Below are positions 11,417-23,833 of a DNA stretch of 64,000 bases, in pieces. How positions within the stretch are numbered: position 1 is the first letter of the stretch; every line of letters starts with the position of its first letter. The notes below the pieces were generated by a model that saw nothing but the letters and a program-made list of their open reading frames with translations, did not search any database and was not told the origin of the DNA. The position numbers were made by a program, and so were the translations under genes. Source of the DNA: Oxytricha trifallax. Taxonomy: Eukaryota > Ciliophora > Spirotrichea > Sporadotrichida > Oxytrichidae. The stretch covers positions 186,001-250,000 of the forward strand of contig ARYC01000061.1 of assembly GCA_000711775.1 (NCBI GenBank). Reading direction: 5' to 3'.

Positions 11417-12892
11417 TCATTAATAATTTTGCTACTTGCAGACAACTTATAGAGTTTTAAGACCAGCACTTGGATTGAGACTGTTGCTTCCGAAGAACAT
11501 CTTCTTGAATTCCTTTTTAAACTTTCTGATCTTGACTCTGTTAATGGGAGCATCTTAGCCAAATAAATCAGCATGTTTTTTCTTTGCCATCATTCATATT
11601 AATTATAATTAAAAATTATTTTAATTAATATTAATGTATCTTAAATTAGGAGTTCTCTCTCTTAGACTCTTTAGTCCCTACGTTCAATCTTTCTTCGGTA
11701 AGAATCGGATTCACCTGGATGTACTCTGCTTGCATGACCTCCCAAAGCCCATCCTGAATGGAAAACTTCTTTGCATTTAGGGCAAATAAATTTGGAGTTT
11801 TTGTTGGACAAAATAAACTCCCCTTAGATAGCTGATTTAGATTTCCTAATTGACTTTGATTTCTTGGATTTGCTTTATAAAATTAATGAAAATATTTATC
11901 ACGCTATTTCTGCCATTTGGGTTTGATCCCAGGAATTTACGATTATTTTATGCAAAATTAGCTTTTGATACAGTTTGTGGTCTTGCTCTCTTCCTAGCTT
12001 GGTTTGAAAAGGCACTATACAACTTTCTTCTGACTATTTTTCTCTTGCCAAGCTTGCTTAGAGAAAAGTTCTCATCTCCCTAGTCATCTTCGTTGTGGAT
12101 TTCGCAATCATCTTGCTCCACATTGCCCATATCTTCATCATCATTTTCTTACTTTGTATGTCCTCTATGACGATCATCATTGCTGCTTTTGCTTTAACGA
12201 TCACTTGAACCCTTGAATTAGATGTTACCTTAAAAGCTTCTTTACAAACTTTATGATGTTTAGATTGAGTCTGGTACTTCGTGCTCGGATTCAAAATCGG
12301 AAGGTAAGTCCTCGCTGATAATTACAATTCCTCTGGTTACTTTTTCTTTGATGATTTCTTAAGAGTACTTTGGAATGTTTAAAGGGTAACTGTTCACTTT
12401 GTTACTTTGATGTGAGAGCAAATTTTTGGGGACCTCAATTTTATCTTTGGTTTGAGACTTCTTTGGTCTTTGCCCCTAATTTTAGGTGGGTCTCTAGTTG
12501 AGAGGAGTTTAATTTTTAGGAGTTGATGGCTTATTTAACTAAAGATTATTTGGGAAAATGTTCATTACAAGAGGATTAGTGTCCTTTTAATTTGTTCTTA
12601 TCACCATCTCTTCAACTGAACCATGATTAATTTGGGAGTTAAAAGTGTTTGAGGACATATCCATTTAGTGCTGGTCATCATCATCATAGTAAACAAAGCC
12701 CTCTCTCTGCTTTTGGAGCGCATTTTTTATTACAACAAGAGTTTCAGCTGGCTTTCTGATATCTAAGTCAAAGTTCTTAATAGTCTTTTTGCCAGCACCT
12801 CTGGAAAACAAAATAATTAAAAAGGAATTCTGAAAGCCTTGATTGTTGCCAAAAGATTAGTTTCTAGTTGATTGAGCTTCAGTTTCAGGCAT
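11417..12892 (-). CDS. C2H2 zinc-finger protein with basic C-terminus
   Basis: Likely nucleic-acid binding protein. Seen: a long Asn/Gln/Asp-rich N-terminal region, then basic repeats (RKSKSKKSK, KRKIVRRKL). One C2H2 finger follows: CPKCKEVFHSGWALGGHASRVH, with the ALGGH core known from plant-type fingers. After it comes SYRRKIERRDQRVQERELL. Removing a 53-bp insert joins this to MMAKKKHADLFGQ and a Lys/Arg-rich tail ending at TGA 11417-11419. If that join is wrong, the tail (11417-11590) is a separate small ORF. Start is the first ATG at 12892. Lies head-to-tail upstream of the NAT10 segment but on the same strand. Confidence 0.7.
11592..11644. other. IES in zinc-finger gene (53 bp, pointer ATT)
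   Basis: ATT at 11592-11594 and 11645-11647. Removal joins RVQERELL to MMAKKKHADLF in frame. The pointer is only 3 bp. Confidence 0.5.
11872..11902. other. IES in zinc-finger gene (31 bp, pointer GCT)
   Basis: GCT at 11872-11874 and 11903-11905. Removal joins NPNGRNS to KSKKSKSIRKS. The GT-AG alternative gives the wrong phase. Confidence 0.55.
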
Positions 12893-13323
12893 TTATCTGT
12901 GGTTTTGATGATCATTTATATCCTAAAGCATTAAATTATTTTTTTTAAAATTAAGATTGTTTATACTTCTATATCTTGGAAATTAATGTATAAATGTGAA
13001 AATTTCATTTACATTTTCTAATCATATTTTCCTAATAATGATTTGCTTAATTTTACTTATGTGCATAAATTTCTGGACAACCCAAAGAATGAAAATAATT
13101 AAAAAAATAATTAAGAAATTTAATCTTATATACAGAGAAATTCAATCATTATTAATTTACAGTTATACATTAAATTTTAATGATAAGTTAATAAAATTTT
13201 TCATATTTTTCATTTATTTCATTGCATTAATTATTAGAAATCAAAAGTTAATAAAGAGAATTCATTTAATTATTTTGAAGGAGTGTTTATTTTTATTTGA
13301 TTATTTTTAATATAAGGAGTTTA
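12893..13323. other. Intergenic, AT-rich
   Basis: About 430 bp between two minus-strand genes. A 104-codon plus-strand frame here is made of AT-rich hydrophobic codons and looks spurious. Confidence 0.5.
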
Positions 13324-15138
13324 TCATTCATATTTTTACATATATAAGTATAATTTAGGGTTAATTTAGAAATATAGAATTATATTCTATAATTAAAATT
13401 GAAGTTTCATTTATTATTGGTATTAATTGTAGTCTTGGTTTTCATCAAAACTTTCATTTAAATCCTGTTGCATAAAGCGATTCCCTTGATAATGTTTGTT
13501 AGCTCCATCTTTAAATGGGTTCATCATCATCATTCTCTGTATCATGGCAGCATGATTGAAGTTGGTGTTTGAAGGATGCTTGAAGGAGCTGTTGCATCGA
13601 AGTTCATCAAAGATATCTGATTCCTCAGAGAACTGCTCGATTCTCTCATATAATTTGCGGCTTGTTTCAATTAAATCAACAGTTTAAATGGCGTCTTCTC
13701 CCATAAAGTTTCTGAGCTCCTCAACCATCATCATGTACATTTGTTGTTGAGGTCTCTCGTGAGATCTTTCACTCTGAGAACCCTTTTGCCTTGCTTAGGC
13801 GCCTGTGTTCATTTGATGTGTGTTGTCTTCAGAATCCTGGGCGTGTGCTTAATCTTCAATTTTGTGGCAAAACTTCAGGAAGATTCCATTAAAGATGTGC
13901 ATTTGTTCGACAAGATCAAGCACTCTCTTGATCTGGTCCTTGAGCTTGGCATTTGCAGCTATTGCCTCTGAAAAGAAGCCCATTTAGTGTTTGAACAACT
14001 CAATGACCTCACTGTTGCTTTGTGCTTGCTGTTAGTGCTCATTCTAGTCATTAGAGTTGGATGGGTGGTAAGATGCCATTGTTGATTTTAAAGAGCTTCC
14101 TCTAAAAAATGGCGACAAAGTGCTCTGAAAAGCATGCTGTGGTTGACCAAAAGTTGAACCTGATGGCTGAAAAGCCTGATGATTTGCATTTACAATCCTA
14201 AAAGTTTTAACATATTTTCATAGAATTGGTAAATTAACATGGATATCAAGATAACTATATAGCGAGTAAAAACTATAATTTTATTTTAAGTTTTAATTTT
14301 AATTTTATAATCATTATATTTAAATTACAGAATGAAAATAAATCGAAGATAATCTTCCTTCAGATTATATTCAACTCATCCTTGCTTTATTTACTTTATT
14401 GATAGCTTCCTTGGTGATTATGAATAAATTATTACATTTTGGGCTGATATTCAGGTAAAAAAAGTTCTTTAATCTTTAAATGGTAATTGCTTAAAAATTT
14501 TCTTATATTTATTATTGATCTTACTAATAAAACTCTATATTATTAAAAATTTGATCGAAAAATAGATTAAAAAGGTTTAAATTGTCATCGTACTGTTAGT
14601 GGACGGAAGGCTTGTTTTGGCTCATTCCCAAGAGTTCTCTCTGCCAGTATCCAAAGCCATTCTTCAAAGCAGTTGATTTTTACCCGAAGATTGACTTGTT
14701 ATCACTTAGGTTAGTTGCCTTGAACGACAAAGCTGACTGATTATACCTCGAAGAATGTGGATTCTAGAGACTTTCAGAAGCATACTGGGCTTAGGGTCTA
14801 CTCAAGCTGACTTCTGCTCTTACTATGAGCGATAAAATGTGAAAAAATTGCTTACTTTATCTTTGTTGAGCTGTAGGATTGACATGATCGTCGCCATTTT
14901 AGAGATGTTGTTGGGATGATGTCTTGAAACCTGAGTTGCGTATCTTGGTAACATTAAAGGGACTTGGATTAACCAGACCAGGACTGTGATTTAAAATGCC
15001 CACATCCGAGGCACGTTGGTAGCCTCTCTCATTATAAGCCTACTTAACAGAAGTGTTAGGGTTTAAGAACTGAAATTAAGATAGACTTACCTCTTGCATG
15101 GGGTAAACTGAAAATTAGGAATTAGGGTTTCGGTTCAT
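13324..15138 (-). CDS. Unknown Gln/Asn/Ser-rich protein
   Basis: Function not recognised. The N-terminus (MNRNPNSQFSVYPMQE) is low-complexity Asn/Ser/Gln-rich. The C-terminal half has a likely coiled-coil or helical region (SEVIELFKHQMGFFSEAIAANA, KLKDQIKRVLDLVEQMHIF, VEELRNFMGEDAIQTVDLIE) and a Met-rich tract (IQRMMMMNPFKDG). A clear 33-bp intron lies at 14823-14855. A 21-bp GT-AG segment at 15070-15090 is in frame and may be a very short intron or retained. A 369-bp IES (14199-14567) separates the two halves and itself contains a plus-strand exon-like piece. The last ~20 codons before TGA are AT-rich and may be read-through of 3' sequence. Confidence 0.65.
14199..14567. other. IES in unknown gene (369 bp, pointer TAAAA)
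   Basis: TAAAA at 14199-14203 and 14568-14572, in the same phase. Removal joins QQYDDNLNLF to RIVNANHQAF. Other registers are possible in this AT-rich DNA. Confidence 0.55.
14331..14454 (+). other. Exon-like orphan segment inside an IES
   Basis: Bounded by a 3' splice-like AAATTACAG and a 5' splice-like CAGGTAAAAA. One frame reads EDNLPSDYIQLILALFTLLI plus more hydrophobic residues, a plausible membrane helix. It lies antisense within the IES of the surrounding gene. Could be a stray coding segment of another gene, or chance. Confidence 0.35.
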
Positions 15139-15376
15139 TTGAAGTGTAGATTTGATTTAATAATTATATTACGCAAATAATCTCTGAATTTATAATCAAG
15201 CAAATAATCTCTGAATGATTCTTATCAGACTAACTGGACCTCATAGATATGAAATCTTAATACTTCTAAGTTAATCATTCCATTCTATTTTCATCAGACT
15301 TGTCTTCATAATAGAAATAAATGGAGTCATGAGAATTTTATAATTATTAATTTAGAATACTTAAGTCATTAGATTT

Positions 15377-17611
<2,235 letters not shown>

Positions 17612-17779
17612 AAATTTACAGTGTTTTAAATTGTTTATTTTATTTCTTAATCCCATATTACCTCTTAAATAATTTCTTGAATTAAAACACGGTGAAAATT
17701 AAAACATAATATTAAAATGTATTTTATTTTTCCTATTGTGACATTTATCTAATTTTGAGACTCCTGCATAAGCCTTATC

Positions 17780-18820
17780 TCAAATAACTCTCTTATTCTC
17801 TAGGAAATTTTTGATGTGATAGACTTGTGCGAAACATATGGCGATAAATGCCAATGACTCAAGTGCCACCATATACAAATTGTATCTACTGTTGTCCTCT
17901 ACAGCATCATTATGAGTGTATTATCTGTAGCTGGAGAATTTAGCTTCCATGGAAATATGACGCAAATCTGAGAAGATAGTCTTGAGGTATTAACGAATGC
18001 TGCGAATATCATCATCTTCCACCACACCTTCTTGGATCAAAGCTTGTTCGGAGTCTGAGAGTGGTTGGTTGTCTAGTGATTCTTTAGTTCCATCTAGAAG
18101 TTCATTTAATTCGTCATTGCCTGGAGTGTGGATTGCTAAAGTCACATCCTTAGTTCCTCTTCTGTCCTAAATTAACAAAGCGTGTCAAAAAATCAATTGC
18201 TAACAAGTTGAATAATATACATACCTTCATATTTGAGAAGACAAAGGTGTAAGTTCCTGGAATTGTAGTGTTAAATCTAAATATACCCTCTTCTGCCTTT
18301 CTTCTACTGAATACTACTTTATTGTTGGGGTCAAGTACAAAGAAATCAATGAATTTATTCTTTCCATTAGACTATCCCACGAAATATGCTCCTCTAATGT
18401 ATATTGAATCTTATCCCACATCTTCATAAAAACTCTAAACAAACCATTTAGACCTTTATATTTGGAGTAATTTATCTTCATATTATTAGCTATATCTATT
18501 ACATATTCTTACCACTTCTTGCTTAGGTTCTATAACAATAGTAGTCATATCTTCAGGTACGAAATCATGCATATATTACTCCCATTCCTTCATGAGCTGA
18601 GCATCTTCAACGCTATTATTATCTTTAAGTGTTGCATCTGCTGCGATTTATTCTATTTGATCTGGAGTAACACCTCTGTCAATTTGCACGTTCTCATTGT
18701 GATTGGGTTCTGCTACCTGTCCAAAAGTAAACAAATTCTTTGAAGTTAATAAAACTAAAACAATAAGTGAGATTAGGGAAAGAGTGTAAGATTACCAAGG
18801 GATAATAAAAGTGCTTTCAT
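17780..18820 (-). CDS. p24/emp24 family cargo receptor (GOLD domain)
   Basis: Type I membrane protein of COPII/COPI vesicles in ER-Golgi traffic. Seen: signal peptide MKALLLSLVLLTSKNL; an acidic N-terminal extension; a GOLD domain (SFYEDVGQDSIYIRGAYFV, FIDFFVLDPNNKVVFS, GIFRFNTTIPGTYTFVFSN); a coiled-coil segment (DDDIRSIRQYLKTIFSDLRH); a membrane helix (YMVALESLAFIAICFAQVYH); and a short tail KNFLENKRVI as in p24 proteins. Introns at 18755-18795, 18435-18512 and 18167-18224 are all in phase. The usual first GOLD cysteine (CFYE in relatives) reads Ser here, at an exon junction. No IES was found. Ends at TGA 17780-17782. Confidence 0.88.
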
Positions 18821-18878
18821 TATTTTTAATATTCTACTTTAATTATAATTACAATTCAGATTATACAATAGAGTTTTA

Positions 18879-19007
18879 ATGATTAATTTTAAATCAGGTG
18901 CTGAAACTGTCGACTCAGTCAAATCCAAACTCAAGTCAAACAGAGGTGGTTCAAAGTGCAAGAGAGAGCACTGCTGCCACAAAAGAGCTCCAGTTACCAC
19001 TCCATGA
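18879..19007 (+). CDS. Possible small Lys/Cys-rich ORF or orphan coding segment
   Basis: 42 codons from ATG to TGA, rich in Lys, Cys, His and Ser (SKCKREHCCHKR). Base composition is less AT-rich than the flanks, suggesting coding DNA. The opposite strand is also open here, so strand and reality are uncertain. No family recognised. Confidence 0.25.
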   Translation: MINFKSGAETVDSVKSKLKSNRGGSKCKREHCCHKRAPVTTP

Positions 19008-19124
19008 ACAGTCACACAATTAAAAGATATTTGACTTGAAGTATTTAAATGACTCATTATTTAACATGCTTAACAATAATTAACTCATTATTATACTTTA
19101 ATTCAAACTATGATCACACTATTT

Positions 19125-20992
19125 TCAAATATGAAACCACTTCCTTTCGTTCTCAGGTTTATCCCAATGCTTGGCTTATTTGATAAGTTTAAGTATTTCT
19201 TTTTGTCTCTTAGAAACTTCCTTCAAATTCACATCTTAATTGTAGTAGTGCTCAATGACTTCTAGGTCTTTAACATTCATAGTCTAAAGTCCTTCTCTCA
19301 CATCTGCCTCATTGTCATTTTCAAGGTTCTTTTAAAGCAGAAGTTCCTGTCTTAGAAGTTTACTCAGACGTTCTTCTATTAAGTCAACTGAGGTTTAATT
19401 GAAAGATTACTGACCACCAATACTACCATATACCCAGAATAAACCACTTAATTAATGAAGGGATAAACTTGGGATTTCATTATTGAAAACTAAATTATTG
19501 GTGAATTAGATCAGCTGCTAAGTATCCACTTATTCCATAATTTAAGGGTTTGCTCTCATAAACTGTACATATAGCTCAAGAAAGATTAAAGTATCCTGGA
19601 AACTTAATTTATTTACTGGATCTTGGGTCCTCTTCACATATGAATTAAGGAATCTGTTCAGCAAATCTAATTTGAATACTGCATCTCCAGTAAGTGTCAT
19701 ACCTTAGAATAAACCTAGAAATTATCGATTATCTACATTTTCAACGTTATCTCTTATTTTCATCAAAATTGGATAGTAAAATCTCTCTCTTAGCCTGCTT
19801 AAGTCAACTTCGCTCTTCCAAATGACATGTGGGAAATAATTGAGTATTAATTCCACCTCTGTCATATTGTACTCTTCCTATCTTTTTAACATGCATTCAA
19901 TAAGTTTGATAATCAGCGTGTTTGTTCCTTCCTGAGCAATGCAGTAACTTACCAATATATCTAAAGCTTCTTTGGGAAATATTTATTGAGGCTGCATGTT
20001 CAGCATGTCATTTACTCTTACCTCCAAGTTTTAATACAGTTCAATGTAACTGGCCAGCACATCAAAGATACTAAGCTTGGTTTTACTTTCCTATTCATCA
20101 TCAAACTGAGTGAATAAATTTCTGAAGAAACCTTTACTTAGATTTTAATACACGAAATTCACCATATCACCTGGTACTGTTCTAAATGACTCAGACTTTA
20201 CACTGATTATTTCTTTGTGTCTAGTTGATATCCTATCATCTTATATCTCACTTTTAGTCAATAGATCTTGTGACTTTCTTTATTTATCAAGAATCTCCTC
20301 ATCTTTAGGCCTAAAATGATTTAATTCATCAAGAATTTTCAAGATTTATGGCTTTCTTATGTTAGAGTTGCGTTCTGTTGCTAAATTGTTAATTCTTTCT
20401 AGACATGCATGATAGAAGGCATTAGATTACTTTCCATAGGTTTATTCAGTACGAACACGCTTTAAAATGGCTAAAATTTCATCAATGTCCAGGTTGTATA
20501 TCAAATCGGATCTCATGATAAACTTAAGGATATAAAAAGATATAGTATGGCTATTTAGATTGGTTTATCACTGCCATATGTCTTGTAATGAGAATATCTT
20601 TGTTGAGGTATTTCTTCTTCATCCAGAGTGCCACCACTTGCTTTAATTACAGTCTATCCATATTATTCTTTATATTGATTTTTCTCTGCTTTTTACCCAC
20701 TTGAAGACTATTTATAGAATTTAATTAAAAGTAATTATGAATAATACATTGAAAACTTCCTTTTTTACATTTTATAATTCTTTTAATAATATTGATTGAC
20801 AGATTGTTAAGTTGTCTCATCTTGTTATTTAATTGCTTATCTCAACTCTCGAAGTCTCTTTGCAAACAAATCATTAGAAGAGAATTATCTTAAATTAACC
20901 AGTTAGTTCAGTCTTTAAGTATTTATTTTATCTTTGTTTTTAAGCAATACTCTGGAAAGAAGTGTTTGTAATTTTGTGGCTGATTTATTCAT
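19125..20992 (-). CDS. Unknown probable mitochondrial helical protein
   Basis: No family recognised. The N-terminus (MNKSATKLQTLLSRVLLKNK) is basic with an RQFSS motif near residue 40, typical of a mitochondrial presequence and cleavage site. The rest is long and helical without clear motifs (LIIKLIECMLKRQEEYNM, SFQDTLIFLELYVQFMRANP), reminiscent of repeat proteins such as the RAP protein at 7424. One frame break near 20517-20558 is best explained by an IES. No convincing intron. Ends KWFHI then TGA. Confidence 0.65.
20517..20557. other. Probable short IES (41 or 29 bp, pointer GAT)
   Basis: The frame changes between SDKPI and MRSDLIYNLDID. GAT repeats at 20517, 20529 and 20558 give two in-phase solutions: 41 bp (20517-20557) or 29 bp (20529-20557). 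No GT-AG pair fits. Confidence 0.5.
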
Positions 20993-21051
20993 TTTATCTT
21001 TTACTAATTAATTTATATTATTTTATGAATTTTAAATAATAAAATTATTTA

Positions 21052-23550
21052 TCATATATTTAGTATTTATAAGTTTTGTTGCATAGCTTCGTGGTAGGTC
21101 AAAACAGCAGCTGAGTTCATTTGACCAGCAACAGCCTTTACGATGTTGTCCTTAATGAAGAAAGCAACGAATTTACTATCTGCTAAACTGCCTTGGATGT
21201 AAACTTCATCATATTCAGTGGCATATCCAGCATATTAAAATTTAAAATTATAAAAATCATATTGGATTGACTTGTTGTAATGTCTAGTCCAGTAAAAGGG
21301 AACTCCACCGAAGGGCACAAGTTTACCTAGCATGTTGAAAGCAGCGTATGAACCTTGGTCCATAGTCAATTAATTGTCTAAACATTTTTTCTATGAAAGC
21401 TGATTAATTTATGAATTTACATAGCAGAGATGTAATGCTCAACTCTGTGGGTCTTTCCAGTGACCCAGTAGGGGTATGAGGCAATATCTCCAGCAGCGTA
21501 GACATCCTTGATGCTTGATTAGAGGTATGGATCAACTAAAACACCTCCCATTGGGTCCAAGTTAACTCCAGTTCCTGAGAGGAACTTGGTAGCTGGCAAG
21601 ACACCAGTACCAATAAGGACAAGATCGGCTTCGAGGACAGTACCATCATCGAGCACAACGTGAGTGGCATTCTTACCGTCTCCCTTGAATTCCATTGTCT
21701 TTCTGTTCTTGTGAAGAGTCACACCATTCTTTTCATGTTCGGAAGCCAAGTAAGCACCGATTTCAGCACCGAGGACTCTCTCCATTGGGAAGTTCTCTAA
21801 GAAGACCATGTCTACTGATTGAGCATCTTTATATTGCATAAAAGTAAAAGAAATATGCATTTATATTGATTATACTTAAGCTTGAGTCCTGAAGCTGACT
21901 CTGATCCGATGAAGCCACCTCCAATGATAACAACTTTTTTAGCAGTCTCTGCTCTTCTCTTAATTTCCTCTTGATCTTTAGCACTTCTCAAGACAAGAAC
22001 GTTTTCTTGATCGATACCTGGGATTCTTGGTCTGAATGGTGCTGTTCCAGTAGCAATACATAGTTTATCATAGGACTATTAAATCAATTAATTTGATTAT
22101 ATCTTACCAAAGTTGTTCCGTCATGAAGGGTCAAAGTTTTTTCAATGGTATTAACTCCTTCAACTCTTGAGTTTAGTCTAACATCAATCACTAATTAACC
22201 ACTTTAAATGGTTTAAATTAATAGCAATCAAATTTTCAAGTAAATTTTAAATTAAACTTGACTTTTTAATTAAATATAGTAATTTTATAAATAAAATATA
22301 TTTAAACAACAACTTTTTTATTTAAATTGTGATATTTATTTTATTATTAAATAATAAAAAATTAAGTAAAAAATATAATGATTTATAATTATAGCAAAAC
22401 AAAAATTATTTTAAATTATTATCATAAAGATAAAATGATTTTATTTTTTTACAGAATAATATTGTTTATATAGCCTAAGCTATTAAAATTCATTTTTTAA
22501 ATATAAAATAAATATGATACTTTTATTTATTAATAAAAACGTTTATATAATTAAAATAATTGTGAATGTCAGCATTTTAGAGGAAGGCCTCATCTCTAAG
22601 CTTAAATTTAGTAGCGTCACCAGTGGCAAGAACCTTGGTCAAAAGAGTTCTGTCATAAGGAACGAGGTCTTCAGCTGATAGAAGGATGACTTCGCCAGTG
22701 AAGTCGGATTATCTAAGGGTCTCAGCGCACATCAAACCAGCTGGGCCACCTCCAACAATCACGTATCTAGTCTTGTTGTTTGGGTCTCTCTTTGCCATTG
22801 GAGCTACGTGCTTTCTTGGCAAGGTTGAGGGAACTTGAACGAAGTATTTTCCTTCCTTCTCAACAATCTATAAGGCATATTATAATATTCTGTATATTAA
22901 AATGGTAGATATCAATTGAATGGTGAAAACAGGGAGTCCATCAGTACTAGGAGCACCTTCAAGTGCACCAGTGACGACTGAGAAAGCAGCAGCGTGCCAT
23001 GGGCAGACAACTTTATCATCGAACATTTGTCCAGTGTTCATGGGAGCACCGAAATGAGTGCAATAGTTACCAACAGCATATAATTTACCCTGATATCTTG
23101 AGATAAGAACCTTGTCTTCTTCTCCAGTTCCCACCTTCAAATCCTTCATTTCACCGTCCTTAAGTGAATCAGCGAAATCAATCTCAATTTCATTCAAGTT
23201 TGATTCCATCTGGGCAGTCTTTTAGTTGTAAGTTTGATAAGTTAAGAGTGCTGCACCTCCAAGCAAGAGCATATAAGCGTTCATGTTGTATTTTTATTGG
23301 TTTCCATTCTATAAAAATTTGTACGTAATTAGCATCAAACATTTCTGTATGCTTAGTGCAAATAAATGTCCAAAAATATAAGAAACTCAATATTCTTAAA
23401 TTCTAACCTTGATTATTACTTTATACTTACCTTGTAGCTGTTATATTGAGAATATTGAGCAGTTCTGGTGTTAATGAGTTGAACTTGTCTTGAAACTTGC
23501 TATTGAGCAACGAGTCTCTTTGAGAGATATCTTCTTAATTGGTTTTGCAT
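21052..23550 (-). CDS. AIFM3-like oxidoreductase (Rieske + FAD/NAD)
   Basis: Mitochondrial flavoprotein related to AIFM3/AIFL. Seen: a basic presequence (MQNQLRRYLSKRLVAQQQ) and a hydrophobic segment (MNAYMLLLGGAALLTY). The Rieske [2Fe-2S] domain has CTHFGAPM and CPWHAAAF (CxH and CxxH ligands). The first FAD fold is RYVIVGGGPAGLMCAETL, then CIATGTAPFRP, a second dinucleotide fold KKVVIIGGGFIGSESASG, and VYAAGDIASYPYW (the FAD-contacting GD motif). A C-terminal dimer-like domain closes it. Introns at 22076-22107 and 23309-23430. Five IESs, two of them in frame. Stop at TGA 21052-21054. Confidence 0.92.
21231..21257. other. In-frame IES (27 bp, pointer CATATT)
   Basis: CATATT at 21231-21236 and 21258-21263. 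Removal turns NKSIQYDFYNFKFQYAGY into NKSIQYAGY, matching the family. The insert has no stop. Confidence 0.75.
21361..21419. other. IES in AIFM3-like gene (59 bp, pointer CATAG)
   Basis: CATAG at 21361-21365 and 21420-21424. Removal joins VEHYISAM to DQGSYAAFNMLGK. Confidence 0.75.
21829..21869. other. IES in AIFM3-like gene (41 bp, pointer TTATA)
   Basis: TTATA at 21829-21833 and 21870-21874. Removal joins ASGLKLKYK to DAQSVDMVF. Confidence 0.75.
22196..22564. other. IES in AIFM3-like gene (369 bp, pointer AAT)
   Basis: AAT at 22196-22198 and 22565-22567. Removal joins RDEAFLQNADI to DVRLNSRVEGV. The interior is >85% AT with no ORF. Confidence 0.7.
22865..22918. other. In-frame IES (54 bp, pointer AAT)
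   Basis: AAT at 22865-22867 and 22919-22921. The insert is open and would add 18 AT-rich-coded residues between VFTI and VEKEGKYFV at the end of the Rieske domain. Confidence 0.55.
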
Positions 23551-23833
23551 CTTTTAATATAGATTTAAGGTAATATAATTATAATACTATACATCATTAA
23601 TCGATCATCATCAATCAATACAAATATACATCTGATTTAATGTCTGAGGCTGGTGGCATGTTATTTTGTTGCATAAATTTGCAATAATAAAAATTTAATT
23701 TATTCAGACATATCATTAAACACAAAAATATAGAATAATATAAAAAAGCATAGATATCATTAATCCTAAGTTGACTTTACATTTAGTCTAATAATTGATC
23801 TTTAAATTATATATATTTTGATTATAATTACTT
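23551..23833. other. Divergent intergenic region, AT-rich
   Basis: Separates the divergent AIFM3-like and TGA-containing genes. No motif recognised. Confidence 0.4.

Noticed and set aside
12996..13310. 104-codon plus-strand ORF
   Set aside because: AT-rich hydrophobic codons only, no family, between two clear genes; likely chance.
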